NCBI RefSeq assembly: GCF_000003815.2
Contig: NC_049979.1
Span: forward strand, 5,491,383-5,555,382
Reading direction: 5' to 3'
Length of the DNA stretch: 64,000 nucleotides
Source of the DNA: Branchiostoma floridae
Lineage: Eukaryota > Chordata > Leptocardii > Amphioxiformes > Branchiostomatidae
Positions 1-13,210 of the stretch are shown one piece after another. The position numbers and the translations under genes were made by a program. How positions within the stretch are numbered: the first letter of the stretch is position 1; every line of letters begins with the position of its first letter. The notes beneath the pieces were generated by a model. The model ran no database searches, had not been told where the DNA came from, and saw only the letters and a program-made list of their open reading frames with translations.

Positions 1-659
1 CTCCCTTTGTCACATATTTAAGTAAATCTACCATACCGTGAAATTTATGGCACCACTACGGAAGTAAATGACAATATTAATTGACCTAAGATACTAAAGA
101 TGGTAAAGTGACAGCCACACAAATGGACTCATCAATGATGGATAAATATGTCCTGCTGGGGGCATTGACCTTGCAAAACTACATGTCAGTAAAATTAGAT
201 GCTTCAAAATTGAGATATTTTCCGTAACTCTTGACAAAGGTGGTAACTTTCTTTAAGTGTTGTAGAATCAGGATTTATTTTCCAGAAATAGTGGCAGTGT
301 TTAAGATATAACAGGACAGGATACCAAACACACAATAGGCTTTTATGAATTTTGCACAACACAGACAACTGAAAAAGAGAAATGCTTGCCACCTAGCAAA
401 AATATGGTAGTATTATTCAGTCTTTATCCTCAAAGGTCAAACAGAGGAAACATCTTTCTGACAAAAAACACAGCCTACGCATCTTGAGATGAGCCTCAGC
501 AAAATTATTGTTTTAATCAACAATAACAAATAGTCTTTCATCCATGAGACACACAGGCAACAGAAGAAAAGCTTGGATTAGCTCTGTTTTCCTTAGCATG
601 AAAGGATTAAGAGTAACTTAGCTGTAGGTAGAAACAAAATACAACTGATGGGGGCTCAC

Positions 660-3600
660 CATCGTCCAGGAGATTGAGAAGATTGACTACAGCGTCCAAC
701 GCCGCGTGTCGTACAAAACATTCCTCGTCATTGGCCAGCTCCACTAACTCTGGTAATATTGCACTCTTCGTATTTTCCAAACCTAAAAAAGAAAAATATC
801 ATCAGGATCCATCCAAGGCTTCTCTAGTTATGCTTTTAACAGACGGACAGACGGTACACGCTCAAAATATAACTTCTGCCATTNNNNNNNNNNNNNNNNN
901 NNNNNNNNNNNNNNNNNNNNNNNNNNNNNNNNNNNNNNNNNNNNNNNNNNNNNNNNNNNNNNNNNNNNNNNNNNNNNNNNNNNNNNNNNNNNNNNNNNNN
1001 NNNNNNNNNNNNNNNNNNNNNNNNNNNNNNNNNNNNNNNNNNNNNNNNNNNNNNNNNNNNNNNNNNNNNNNNNNNNNNNNNNNNNNNNNNNNNNNNNNNN
1101 NNNNNNNNNNNNNNNNNNNNNNNNNNNNNNNNNNNNNNNNNNNNNNNNNNNNNNNNNNNNNNNNNNNNNNNNNNNNNNNNNNNNNNNNNNNNNNNNNNNN
1201 NNNNNNNNNNNNNNNNNNNNNNNNNNNNNNNNNNNNNNNNNNNNNNNNNNNNNNNNNNNNNNNNNNNNNNNNNNNNNNNNNNNNNNNNNNNNNNNNNNNN
1301 NNNNNNNNNNNNNNNNNNNNNNNNNNNNNNNNNNNNNNNNNNNNNNNNNNNNNNNNNNNNNNNNNNNNNNNNNNNNNNNNNNNNNNNNNNNNNNNNNNNN
1401 NNNNNNNNNNNNNNNNNNNNNNNNNNNNNNNNNNNNNNNNNNNNNNNNNNNNNNNNNNNNNNNNNNNNNNNNNNNNNNNNNNNNNNNNNNNNNNNNNNNN
1501 NNNNNNNNNNNNNNNNNNNNNNNNNNNNNNNNNNNNNNNNNNNNNNNNNNNNNNNNNNNNNNNNNNNNNNNNNNNNNNNNNNNNNNNNNNNNNNNNNNNN
1601 NNGTCTGACAGACATCGAAACGTCAGCAGGTGAGAAAAACTGGTTGTGTAAAAAAAAAAGTTACAAGATATTTTGACAATATCGAAGACAGTGTAATCCC
1701 TGATAAAGGTGATGTTACATGGTAAAATGCTTTGTTGAAAGTAAACCCCAGTACTAGTGGACACACAAACTTGTAAAGCTTTACATTTATATACCAGACT
1801 ACAATTATCCATCCAAATTATCTTATGTAGTTACTTATACTTACATGTATGGTTCAAACTTGGTGGCTACCCTTCCCAGAATCTTACAGCTGGCCAGTCT
1901 GGACTGTACAGACTGGGACAACTGGCCTTTGGCAACTGCAATACCTAAAATCTGGGGATGAACAAAAAGTGACATTTTAATTCCAACTTCCTTACAAATA
2001 CCCAATCTGTATCTGTACGTATATAGCCGGTATAACCGCCCTTCGGCGTAACACACCAGCTTCGCAGGCACCCGGCGTGGCAGCAGCTGGATATATTACA
2101 CTGAAGGACCCATCACACCTAACTTTTGCACATCTGTCTGTAAGTGTTCTTTGAAACTATCCAGAGAAGATGCCCCATCTGTGCTTGGTGATAACATATT
2201 CCACTCTACGATTTGTACACATCAATCCTAGGTTGGTAACTCTAGTACTTGAAGGCATGACTGTTTCTAGTTCTTTTTTGAGCTGGTGTTAGATACTTAT
2301 CAGTCGGTATGTTCACCAGTTGACCACCAATGTAGTAATATGTACCGTTGCTATGACCAATACTTGTTATCATCAATCATTAATTAAAAAAGAATCTGTG
2401 GAGACAATTTCTTGGCACTTACCTCTCTTTTTATGACATCTTTTGGGAGACAGCCACACACAGATAGCAGTGTCTCTAACCAGGCGTTGGACACCACTGT
2501 AGAGACAAGGGCAATGCACAGCATTAAGCAACCATTTGTTTCTGTAAAGATTTCCCAGGGCTCAAAATTCATTTCTGGGATTAGGTGCACTGGTGCACCC
2601 AGCTTGAAAAATAGGGTGCACCAAAAAACTTTTTGGGTGCACCACTTAAATTTAAGTATAACCTAATAGCAAAACTTAGTTACAAGCTATTGAATTCTTA
2701 AACAAGTACCATGACAGACATTTTTATTATCTTTCTAACACTTAGATGTCCAGAATATGATGTACCAATGTATACTAGTATACTTTGATATCTTTATATA
2801 CATAAACCTAAGAAAATATTTGGGTGTACAGCTCCAATTTTGGGTGCACCCAGTATTTCGAGCCCTGTTTCCTCTGTAATTTATATAACGCTAGTTCACC
2901 TTTATCAGTGGGGTAACCTTTATCTGGAGTATTTAGAAATATCAAGTCGACAGACGAGTGTTTCAGACTGGAATCCTATGAAAATATTGCAATTTGAAAC
3001 CAACGCCCGTCGACTAGATATCCCGAAATATCTCGTTATCAGAAACAACAGATATACGTTACCATGTGGATAAAGGTGAAATACCATTAATTCTGTATGC
3101 AAACATTTTCTACCTTGTTGCTAACTAATCATCACGTGTTTGTACTTGATCAAATAAAGGTTTACATTTTGTGATCTCTATGTACAAGGCTATCAAGTAG
3201 GATTTACCAGCAGTACTTGATTACTTTACTTTCCAAAGTTTTCATTAGGACATAGTTCTGTTTCCATAAGGCCACACCAATTTAATTTGTTGGTTCATGG
3301 ATTTTTTAAAGTGAAAATGTAGCAAGCCGACATCATAAATGCAACAGGCAGGTAGGAAAACTTGAATATGACTGTATTCACTTAATCGTAAGTTAATGAA
3401 ACTGAGTGCACCAAGGCATACACCTGGTCTTTTGTTTTCATGTTGTTTTTCCTGTTAAGCATATTTTTCTATTTTTTTTTAAATCTGTGAACCAACATAT
3501 TAAATTTCAGTGTGGCCTAACCAACGTTTACATCTTTGGTGCACCTTTCCTCGTGCAATAAGAATCCCTTTGTTTCTGTGAAATTGTTTTTGCCTCAGTC

Positions 3601-6600
3601 TTAAATCCTCACTAAAAATAGACCTCATCAGGGATTTTGCTGTGCAATCTAGATGGAGTTGCATTGTTTGGTGAGATGCTTATCACAGGTTTTCACAGTA
3701 CGTCCAAATTTAGCATTTAATTATTGGCCCCTTTGGACAACCTGACTGGAAAAGCTGCTTATTTGAATATTTCCAAACTAATGTACAAATCCTTATTTAG
3801 ATAAAAAAAAGGAAGAGCAGAGTGTCAAACAATTTTTTCAAAAACTATTTTCAATGATGCTATCCGTCAAGTTAATTGATAAAAACAAAATTTCAAATTT
3901 GTGTCCCTTCATTTTGCGGTAGGCACTTGGCAATGTGACGCCTCAAGCTACTTCTGAATGCAAGTAAAATACACCCCTGATGTCAAGAAACGTTTTATCT
4001 CTTTATTCTCTTACTGAATACTAGGAGATTGGGGACTCTCTTAGATAACGCACGCAATACCATGGCAGTAGAGCAGAAGAAATGTTGTATTTGCATAACA
4101 ATTGTCCAGAAATATCCCTAGTTAGCTGCAGGGAAATATGTTCAAAGGAGATACGTGGCCAGGGGGTTAGCATACGTCAAAAGGTAAATACTACTGTGAG
4201 TCTGCTAAGTGAAGGGTAGACTACAGGCTTTGTTGAGCCAACCAAAAAGAAAGCTGGCCCAAATCCTGGGAGGAGTGTTGGCACCACTAGTTTGCCCGGG
4301 GACATTTGCAGGCATTGTAACATGTACCCTGGACACCTGTTCTGTTAGAAGTGTAGACATAGAGACAAACACAACAAAAGAAAATGTTTTGTATGTGTCA
4401 CTTTTGGCCTGTAGATCCTTTCTTTTGAAAAACAGTGACTTAAGTAGTTTGTAGTCTCTTGTGATCAATGAACAGGTAATACAACTTCAGAGAAAGTCCT
4501 GCAAGGTCTCGTAATATTTTGTTTACTAATCACTACACATCTTTAGTGTTGGTCAAGCCACACTGGAGTATCTGTGTGTGTCACAATAACTAAACTGCAT
4601 CAGTCCAGTAAAAATCTCTGACTCTGAGGTTAAGAGGAGTCAATGTGCACTGCAAGAGCTGTTGGCAATCCACTTCAGGATCAAAATACCACCTGCACAT
4701 GCAGGTTATTAGTGAAGGTAAAACTGGAACTGTGCAGGTGTTTCTGGTGTCTAACCATGTACAGGGTACAAGGATAAATGCACAAAACATAAAGTTGACA
4801 TTGAACAAGTGTCCTTAATATGCATTTCAGTTTACTTTGTTCAACTGTGTTGTAATATGTATCACTGGAGTTTTGGCCAGCCTTTTAAAAATTGAAAGAA
4901 AAAAAGGCAGTCCCTTAAACTATCGACCCCAATTTTTCATAACTGAAAGAGGAAACAAAAAATGTTTTTCCTAGGCCTAAGGGCCACGTCCTGACCTGGG
5001 TCCTTGACCTCCAGACTCATGATGATGGTCTGGAGGAAGGTGGATGAGTAGGTGATAGTCACCTGTTATGTCAATCCTTCCACATATGTGGTAAAACTAA
5101 ATAAATAAACTAGAAAGGCAACATTTTTGCAAACATGCAGAATGTTTTTCTTATAGTCTTGTGTCAAGCTACTTGCATACAATACAATACCATCAGGCTC
5201 GCCCCAAAGTAGTGTGTGCGATTGAAAAAAAGAGAATTAGGGCTTGGAGTGGGTTTATTCGAGTAGACAGTGCAGGTAAACAGCCCAGGTAGCCAGACCT
5301 GATGCACAGCTGAGCCTTTTCTGCAAACCTTTTCTGCTACAGTAAGTTTTCTCCTTCGGGAAAACATAATAGATAGATAAAGGAGCATGTCCTGACCTGG
5401 GTCCTTGACCTCCAGACTCATGATGATGGTCTGGAGGAAGGTGGAGGAGTAGGTGGAGATGGGGATGATCTCTCGCTCCAGGATGGACAGGAAGGAGATG
5501 GTGGCCGCCAGCTGGACGTCTGGTCCAGCCACGTGGAGCATCTCCTGCAGGGTAGATAATGAGAAGGGTCCAGTTTACAGTGTGTCTTATTGTAGCCTAG
5601 GTACCATCCAGATAGTAGTTCGCTTCTATGTTTGCTTCTGCTATCCGTCTGGGAGTCTGCACATTCAAACAGTTTGGTGCTAACGTCAGTGAATGAGCAA
5701 AGTAAGGAATGGGTTCTAGAGCGTTCGTTTGATGACAACAGGCCTCCCACAAGCGCACGGAATGCCTGTTCGAACGAGCGCTTGAACCAATTCCATAATT
5801 CACTCGTGTAGGGACTAATCAGAGCCTGTGTCCAAAATTTGGACGATTCCAGATGTTAGCGTGATCCCAAGCGGAACAGCAGAGAAGCGATATATAGTGT
5901 ATAATGAATGTCAGGGCTAGAAGCGACTGTATATAGTTTATAATGAATGCCGGAGCGAACTACTTTCCGGATGTTGCCCAGGCTAGAACTATTGTGGATG
6001 TAAAGAAAACCTATATCATGTGCTGACCTCACCAGTCTGGAACATGTCTATTTTAGCATATCTTATACAAAGTTACCAATAACTGTGGTCAATCACAGGC
6101 CGGTGTTATGACAATATGAAAATACAATATGGAACAGTGTTCTAGCCAGCCTGAAATTTTTTCTGTCTCCTGGATTCTGGAAATCCTTTCGAAAGCGCGA
6201 AGATCTACTTGGGGAAATGTTGAAATATAGACCCTCTGAAATGCTGTTTCCTTTATTTTAAGTGACAAATTTTGCTGGTAGACTCAGTTTGGTTCAATTA
6301 ATATCTTTACATACTGATTTTTGTCTGTCACAAAGGACGGAATGGGCAAAATTTTTGTCTGCCCCCAGCAGCAAAATTCCATCAAGGGACGGAAGGATGG
6401 AAGCTGGCTAGAACCCTGCTATAGAAAGATATAAAAGCCGTTACTGACCCTGACTTTGGGAACCACCCTTCGCATGGCCTCGGGTGCATTGTCCTGTATC
6501 AGCTGGGGCAGACTGTTCACCACACTGATGCGCTGCACCTCCTGACCAGAGCTGCACACAACATAGGAAACAAAAAATTATTAATTCGTTAATTTATTTA

Positions 6601-9600
6601 TTAATCTCAACTTCAAGACAAGTGGGTAGCCCCTTCAACATTTTGGGAGTTGATTTCCAAGGAGGCCCACCATACATGAACAACAAAACAAAACATGTTA
6701 CATTCATTAAAAGTAAAGACAGCCAGTCAGTGAACAACATACAGTATATACAAGTAAACCAAGGCGTCATGAACAAAATCAGTGGTCAAAGGTCAAACCA
6801 ATAACGTCCCGGAGGAGGTCAGAGGTCAATGTGCTGTGGTATGTGTCTTAGGGCAGCTTTGAACTGCCGTAGTGATGATGCATGACTAACGTCCGTAGAA
6901 CATTGTAGTACATTACCTCAGGATCCATACAATGGTTTATTTCTCAACTTGTCAACATGTCATACAGCTTGCAGCCTCATGGCTGAATTGATGTAACATT
7001 AATATTACATTCGGATATATATAAAGCAGGTTAAATTACTAAGAAGACTAAAGTAAACAAGACTAAAATGACAAGACTTAGTGTAGTTTAAAATACAAGT
7101 TTAGAGTAAATACATAATTTGAAGCTATTACTGCACATACTTTAGGTAATATTATAATGAAGAGAGGGCAAAAACTAGTGAACAGGTTTCAGAGACTATA
7201 TCCACATGCCTGTACGTATGTGTTACATTTGTCTTAGTGGGATGAGGAATTTAACAGTCTGGCGATGAATGTCACGCTGCTGTTGCGGCAAGTCAGTTCT
7301 AGCGTGTTCTGGTATGTGACTTAGTCATAAATCAATATTGAAGGAAAATTTCTATGAAACAATCAAATGTGTGCCAAGAAAAACCATACAATGCTACATT
7401 GTCCTAGATGCAAAACACGTCAATATGCATTTTTCTAATTGAAGAGATAGGTATTAAGTATTTCTAACATAGCTTATAAGGATGTCTCTCCCACTCCAGT
7501 AATGTACTGTACATTGCTTACACAAAGCTTATACAACTTTCAATGACTAGTTCAGCCGGAGACAGCTGTTGTATGGCGCAAGGCCAGCTTTGTGGGTAGT
7601 ATTGACTCCAGAGTCCAGAGTATTTTCAAACTTTCTGAAGCACGCTTTGTACTACAAGCTCCATCGGGAAATCAAGAGCGCTGCTGTTCAAACAACAGGG
7701 ACTGTTCATACAAATGTACCAGCAGATGTTAACTGTAACAACAATGACCTGGCACTGGTAACTACCTGTCCTTCACATTGCACAATCAATATTGGACAAA
7801 CATGGCAGCTACAGTAGTGAGTAAGGCACGATCTAGACACAGTTTTTACCGATATCTGCGAGCCGACAACCTCTCACCGACAGCTTTTTTTCAGCGTCTA
7901 GATGGAACTGCAATATCGCCATAAAGATATCGGCAGAATTTCTCCCGAAAGGTCCGGAGCATTCGCCCAATAGCTTAGCAGGGGTCCCCGATAGCTTAGC
8001 AAGGGTCCCCGACAACTTCCGCGTGCATGTAGATGCATCCCGACTTCGGGAGGGCTCATTAGCATATAACGCGGGCTCATTAGGCTATATAGCTGTTTAT
8101 GACTGCTGGCCAACGTTCCAGATCCCTCCCGACATCTCCACAGATATCGGTAAAGACTGTGTCTAGATTGGGCCTGAGTTTAGTTACTGTAGGCTGCGAT
8201 ATGGAGTATAAAATAAGGTCTCAGTCCTGTATTACTCCGAGTGTGTAGTCTCAAGGGGTGCAGGCCAAAAAAATGATTGGGCCCCCAAAGCGTGTTTTTA
8301 GGATGACCATAAATTCACTTTAATCAATCCAAACTGATATGAAGAGGATTTGATATGAAAGCTTGTGTATGATTCAAATGATTAAGCATGAAAGTTTTCT
8401 GACTCAAGCAATTGTCAGACTTTTATGTATTTTTGTTCCGAGTGCTGCGGTCAGGCCTTTTGTTGCTCTAGAGGACCTCTAGCGGACAGTGAAATGCGAT
8501 AAAAATTGCATTTTGGAATGTGATAAAAATTGTTACATGAGTTTTTATTTGGGTGACAATTTCTTTATTGCCTGACAAAAAATGTAGTCTTTATGTATAG
8601 TACATCTGTAAATTTTCAGAAGAGGAGATATAAATAGAGTTAATAGTCCACTACTTTAGGTTGTGGAAGTACATTTCTTTTGGTGTTATAGGTTATACTG
8701 ATACATTATTGTCACGGTTATCTTCCTGCCCCACCCACTTCAGTCAAGATAAAGCGATTTGGTCATACCATCTGGTTTATGTTACACCTTCTCCACAAAA
8801 GGTCTCAAACAAAGGCACTCAAACATTTCTTAACAGTTCATAGTCATACACTGTCTCATTCCACCATACTAGGCATCCATCTATCATAGCAGCCTGGCTG
8901 TCTTGTGAATTCTACAGATATTTGAACATCCATAACACTTCATTTCTGATGAATTGTCATTTTAGCTCACTGGTATAACTCACAATAGTTTAACAAATGG
9001 AAATGTTGGTTAAGAGTTGTGAGTAATAATTTGGTAATCAGAACATTTGGACAAGTAAATTATTCATTTGACCACTGAACAATTCTGTACTTCATCATGT
9101 AACATAAAGCATGTACAATTCTAGTTCATTCAGAATCTCATTCAGTTAACTAATCATTATAGATGAGTGTGTCTACAGCTAGTCTATACTTCATAGTATG
9201 GTTTCAAAAGCTAATATAATATATATAGGATTGAAGGATAGTTAGGATACTGCAATACGAGCCTTTAAAGTAAAAATTCTTTTCCTCTAAAAAATGCAAA
9301 CTGAGATTAGTGGTCATAAAATGAATAAAAACTGTGATCCAAAAGGTAAATACACATTTGTCCACAAAAGTGTTAATAATTTCGCATTAGAGTTTACTAG
9401 CATTCATGATTAGAATTCAAGTCAGCATCAGTTGTTAGTAACGTTACTAAAATATAGTAATAATTGTTACTTCAACTAATTAAGTGTTATCCCCCTATGA
9501 GGTGTCAAAAGGGTTCCCCTTAGAGGGATGTTGGTATCACCACTTGTTTCCGGGGCTATCAATTATCTCTATTGTGCACTTGTCAATCTGAATTACAAAG

Positions 9601-12197
9601 AACAGAATGATACCTTTACCTGCAAATAGTCTCAATTACAGCAACCCTAAACTAAAGACAAGGTACTTGAAAAAATTAAGTTATACAATGTACATGTATT
9701 GCTTATCACAAACTGGATAGGCTTGGAATGTACTCGCTATGAGTATGATAATTAACAACACAGAAGAAAAATCTACCACTCTAACTAAGAGTCTAACATC
9801 AAAACTGTACTGTAGTGTACATGTGACTGAATATTTCTCCATCTAGTATACAACATTTAGTCATGGTCCTCTCATTTAGTAATTTATCTACAACTGTCAA
9901 ACTGAAGAGTCTATTCTTAACAAATGATTGTTGCTGTTTCCTTAACTTGATTTACAAACATGATAATTAAATACCCATTGACCCCATTTAGAACTGAATT
10001 TGATTACAATCAAATATTATAATTGTTTTGTTTAATCTGGGCATTTCATGACCTACTAAAGTGTGTGTGTAAAGAGGTGCAGTCATTTGCAACTGGTTTC
10101 ATGGTATGCATATATAAAATGAGCTGAATTTGTACTTAGAGCTGTGTACCTAAGAAATTTTAGGTACGGGTACAGGGGTTTAGGTACAGGTCCACAATTA
10201 AGTTATAAAAGTGGACAATTGTCTTTTTTAGTGAGAAATTGTCATCTTTGTATAAGGATTTAGATATTTTAGCCTCAAAACAATGTTTTCTTAACTTTAA
10301 ATTCAATTGCAAGATTATCAGAATTGGCATCTTTAATTTGGAATTTACTTTTCTTTAGTCTGAAAAAGTGGTGTTCAACAGTGATTTAGTTTGTTTAGGT
10401 ACAGGTACACAGATGTTTAGCTTCGGACCTGTACCTGTACCTAAATAATTTCAAAGGTATGGTACCTATACTACAGGTACAGTTATTTAGGTACACAGCC
10501 CAGTATGCCCTGTTGGTGTGTATATATGATATAATACATAATATAATAGCGTATAGTGTACATGTAATATAATATATAATACAATATAAACATATAAAGC
10601 CATCCTGATATTGCCAACTCAATGTCAGTAGTGTCAGGAAAAACTGTGTATACATTATATACTAAAGTGTAGGTAGAATAAAATGTTTGCTGTACTATAC
10701 ATATATATGTCTGTAACCACCTGTAAAATGTCAGATGACAGATAAAAAATTCAACTAGTTTCCTATTTCAGTATTTGTGATCCATATGACTAAGAACTTA
10801 CCACTATCCACATTTGCTATTTCAACGTAGCCAGAGAAAATATTGGCTTTATTTTGCTTGGAATTGATAAATAACATAAGAGTATTTTAAGACCTCCAAA
10901 TTTTCCCTCTAACTTGTGAGTCTTCCCAACCAAGAGCTGTGTCGTTCTGGTGTGTTACACCGAAGGGCGGTTATACCGGCTATATAGATACAGATACAGA
11001 ACCATATTTACAGCATACTTAAGACTAGTACTACTGCGTGTTTGTATCATCAGTATATATTTTTGTGCTCACGTTTTCTGCCAATCTTCAGAACCTTTCA
11101 GTGTTTTAATTATATAACGTTACGTACGTATACGCAAAACTTCGGGATTTCAGAGTCAGTGTCAGCTAACCAGACAGTCACATATTTGAAGTGTTTGGCC
11201 ATTGGCCCAAAAATGCCATGCATGAACCAATATTTGTAGAGGCCTGTAACCACCCGTACAAAAACAGCAGTATAGTACAGTCTTCCTTCTTTTCTTTTCT
11301 TTGTTTTGTTCAAAAATTTTGCACCCTTATACATGTATGACAATAGGTCACCTTAGTGTAATACTTAATTCCACCTGTTTGACTAACCATGATTGGGCCA
11401 CATTTCTAAGCAAACATAAATGTAGAAATCCACACAAACCGTTTCGTCACAGATGAAATTATGATGGTACATATTTGCACTGAATAAATGTTAGAGGTAC
11501 CATAATTTATGCCAGAAATTTAGGTATCTACAATTTCTAGATTCATTCTGTATCTTGTGTTTATTGATGCACAAGTGTCACATCTGGCATGCTATAACCT
11601 TATAAATGTAAAAACACAATGTCACCGTGTTGTTCGTCTGTCAGTCATCGAGGTCTGGTTGGTGATGGTGATAAACAAAGGCCACAGAGTTCAATGTTAG
11701 TACCAGTTGTAAAAAGTCGACGGTAACTCTCACCTGAGCAGGTAAACAGCACGTTCAAGGTCACCTAGCTTCTCATCAACAGTCAAACGATCGATTTCTT
11801 CTTGTGTCTAGGGGTCAAATAACAAGACAAGTCAACGGAAAGATATCGCGGCATCGTCTAAACTGTTTAGGAGCGGTCAAAATGTTTTCACGGTTAACAG
11901 GAAGACAAAGAGGCTGCATCACAAGGCGACTGTGGCTCAGACAAACAAAACTTGAGATGTCGCCCTGAAAACACAGGTATGCACGGAGGTACCGTAACTC
12001 CCATGATCTCGACTGTGATCGAGTTCCGTAAAACGGCTAAACGAATTCATAGCTATATCCCTACAGGTATCTAACAGTTTTTAACACTACGTTCAACTTT
12101 ATAAATGGCTTACCTTTAAGCTCTTGGTGATTGTCCTCTCCAAACTAAGTTCCTGCAAGTCGTCTTCGACCTGCTCCAACCCACCTGAGAGATCCAT
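660..12197 (-). CDS. PPP4R4: PPP4R4 orthologue, 5' part (protein phosphatase 4 regulatory subunit 4)
   Basis: Seven minus-strand exons join in phase with GT/AG junctions: 12197-12114 (start ATG, 28 codons), 11807-11734, 6551-6449, 5544-5397, 2496-2423, 1951-1845 and 782-660. The reading includes EEIDRLTVDEKLGDLERAVY, LHVAGPDVQLAATISFL, VSNAWLETLLSV, SQSVQSRLASCKILG and ILPELVELANDEE, which align colinearly with the N-terminal third of human PPP4R4. In the known family this HEAT-repeat protein is a cytosolic regulatory partner of the PP4 catalytic subunit. The start is chosen because MDLSGGLEQVEDDLQELSLE matches the family N-terminus. The exon ending at 1845 leaves phase 2 and the one starting at 782 enters in phase 1, so about 37 residues are missing; they most likely lie in the N run. 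The remaining C-terminal exons are beyond position 1. A partial copy of the fourth exon lies at 4988-5055. Confidence 0.93.
884..1602. other. Assembly gap (719 N) probably hiding one PPP4R4 exon
   Basis: This is a run of N. The flanking PPP4R4 exons are out of phase with each other and about 37 family residues are absent between them, so one exon is expected here. The sequence just right of the gap (1603-1650) is a hammerhead-like repeat tail, not coding. Confidence 0.8.
1603..1655 (+). repeat. Fragment of hammerhead-like repeat (family B)
   Basis: The fragment reads GTCTGACAGACATCGAAACG and then continues to a CTGGTTGTGTAAA tail. It matches the helix, GAAAC and tail of the elements at 30971-31185, 56285-56545, 58127 and 59797. 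The 5' CUGAUGA part would lie in the N run. Confidence 0.5.
2556..2867. mobile_element. MITE with CAGGGCTC/GAGCCCTG ends
   Basis: The ends are inverted (CAGGGCTCAAAATT at the left, TATTTCGAGCCCTG at the right), and GGTGCACC motifs are repeated inside. There is no coding capacity. It lies in the PPP4R4 intron next to exon 2423-2496. A related element with the same ends is at 58757-59008. Confidence 0.6.
3269..3518. mobile_element. MITE with AAGGCCACAC ends
   Basis: The left end AAGGCCACACCAATTTAATT is inverted at the right as AAATTTCAGTGTGGCCT. A second family member is at 42234-42608. It is a non-coding intron insertion. Confidence 0.65.
4988..5055 (-). pseudogene. Partial duplicate of PPP4R4 exon 4 (3' half plus splice donor)
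   Basis: This copies the 3' half of exon 5544-5397 and its GTCAGG donor. On the minus strand it reads YSSTFLQTIIMSLEVKDP, identical in protein to the real exon. A possible acceptor (TAACAG) lies just upstream on the minus strand, at about 5068. It lacks the first half of the exon, so splicing to it instead of the real exon would remove about 30 residues. See findings. Confidence 0.75.
5593..5985. mobile_element. MITE, TAGCC...GGCTA terminal repeats
   Basis: The left end reads TAGCCTAGGTACCATCC with AGATAGTAGTTCGCTT following; the right end carries the inverse, with GAGCGAACTACTTTCCGG before GGCTA. Internal inverted pieces surround GTTCTAGAGCG. A diverged relative is at 45866-46110, and a right-end fragment lies near 27018-27132. 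Confidence 0.65.
6135..6419. mobile_element. hAT-like MITE, TCTAGCCAGC...GCTGGCTAGA ends
   Basis: Inverted ends CAGTGTTCTAGCCAGC and GCTGGCTAGAACCCTG flank an AT-rich, non-coding body. The flanking octamers ATATGGAA and CTATAGAA agree at 6 of 8 positions, consistent with a decayed 8-bp target duplication. The family recurs at 56990-57150, 57302-57543 and 61561-61901. Confidence 0.65.
6590..6960. repeat. Interspersed repeat tail in PPP4R4 intron
   Basis: An AT-rich start (TTAATTTATTTATTAATC) leads into CCCCTTCAACATTTTGGGAG and TTGATTTCCAAGGAGGCCC. A similar layout recurs at 41085-41300 (CTGATTTCCAAGGGAGCCC). It is probably a retroelement 3' tail; no protein is encoded. Confidence 0.4.
7830..8168. 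mobile_element. Fold-back MITE with 29-bp inverted ends
   Basis: The left end GATCTAGACACAGTTTTTAC, continuing into CGATATCTG, is mirrored at the right as CAGATATCGGTAAAGACTGT running to GTCTAGATT. Inside, GATAGCTTAGCAGGGGTCCC-like units are tandemly repeated (7969-8016). There is no coding capacity. Confidence 0.65.
8175..10130. other. PPP4R4 intron, no recognised feature
   Basis: This is AT-rich intronic sequence between coding exons 6551-6449 and 11807-11734. I read both strands and found no exon, RNA gene or clear inverted repeat. Confidence 0.5.
10140..10500. mobile_element. MITE with GCTGTGTACCTAA ends
   Basis: The left end AGCTGTGTACCTAAGAAATT is inverted at the right (TTATTTAGGTACACAGC). 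GGTACAGG and CCTGTACC motifs are repeated inside both arms. It is non-coding and lies in the long PPP4R4 intron. Confidence 0.6.
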
Positions 12198-12926
12198 CGT
12201 CCTGGCGAGAATTGGGTCACGCAAAGTGTACCTTGGGCTACCAGAAGCCCATCTGGGTCCTTATGTATACAAATTGAGGTTTCGATCCATGTGGAATGAT
12301 TCCTAAGTCACTCACGAGAGCAATTTTCGGCAACGTAAACAGCTCTGGTGTTCAAAACTATGCTCACGCCGCCATTCTGTGCGTCACGGTTACCCAGGGC
12401 CCATAGCGCGACCGTCTCGAGGCGACTGGACAGAAGTCAGCAGCTGATTCGCGCCGCCAGACAGCCCAACAGTAAGGCTAGCGCACCATTCAAACCGTAG
12501 CGCTTTCGAGTCAATATTTACTTCGCTGTTTGATAGCTATGAATTCTGACGCCTGTAATCATAGAAAATAATGGATCTAAGAAAATAAAATCAACATTTT
12601 CATTGATCTCCATATTTGTAACTACCATTCTGTCTTCCTTTGGTTACCGTCAATGTTTTAGTGACGGAGAAAATGTTGTGTGGCATTCTCAACTAAGTCG
12701 CCAGATGGCGCTAATATACGGCGTGTATGCGAGAAACTAGAGCGTACTTTATTCGAACACATACTGTAAGACCCTGTAACTGTGTTACAGTTAGTTACTT
12801 ACAGGACTGAACAGATTCGTTCGGTCGTTAGTTTCTTCGTAGGTTTTATTCTATTGCAACGGACCACAAAGAACAGGGTAGACACACATGGGCACAAAGC
12901 CCAAAGTCAGGTAGATACAGTCAAAG

Positions 12927-13075
12927 TACTCTCCAAGCAGAGGTCGAATCGCGCAGATATAACGTTAGTAGTAGTCGAAAAAATTACACTCGCGCTCTTC
13001 TAGGAAGAGCGCGAGTGTAATTTTTTCGACTTCTACTATATATCTGCGCGATTCGACCTCTGCTTAGAGAGTACA
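12927..13075. repeat. Near-perfect 150-bp palindrome
   Basis: Arms of about 74 bp pair around a centre at 13002 (GCTCTTC-TAG-GAAGAGC). The arms differ at only a few positions. They contain GAGGTCGAATCGCGCAGATA and its inverse. It is non-coding and lies about 730 bp upstream of the PPP4R4 start codon. Confidence 0.85.
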
Positions 13076-13210
13076 GTCAAAGGTTCAGCGTCTTGGTACT
13101 GAAGAGGATGCATGACTCTATCTTATTTGGCACGTCTTTTGTAGGTTTTGCGCATCTTTCTGTTTTGCTCTGTTCGCCTTCGACACGCAAAATCAGGTCA
13201 CATCTCAGTT

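Noticed and set aside
674-1812. Open frames of 259-319 codons
   Set aside because: They are mostly the N run; only 660-782 on the minus strand is real coding sequence.
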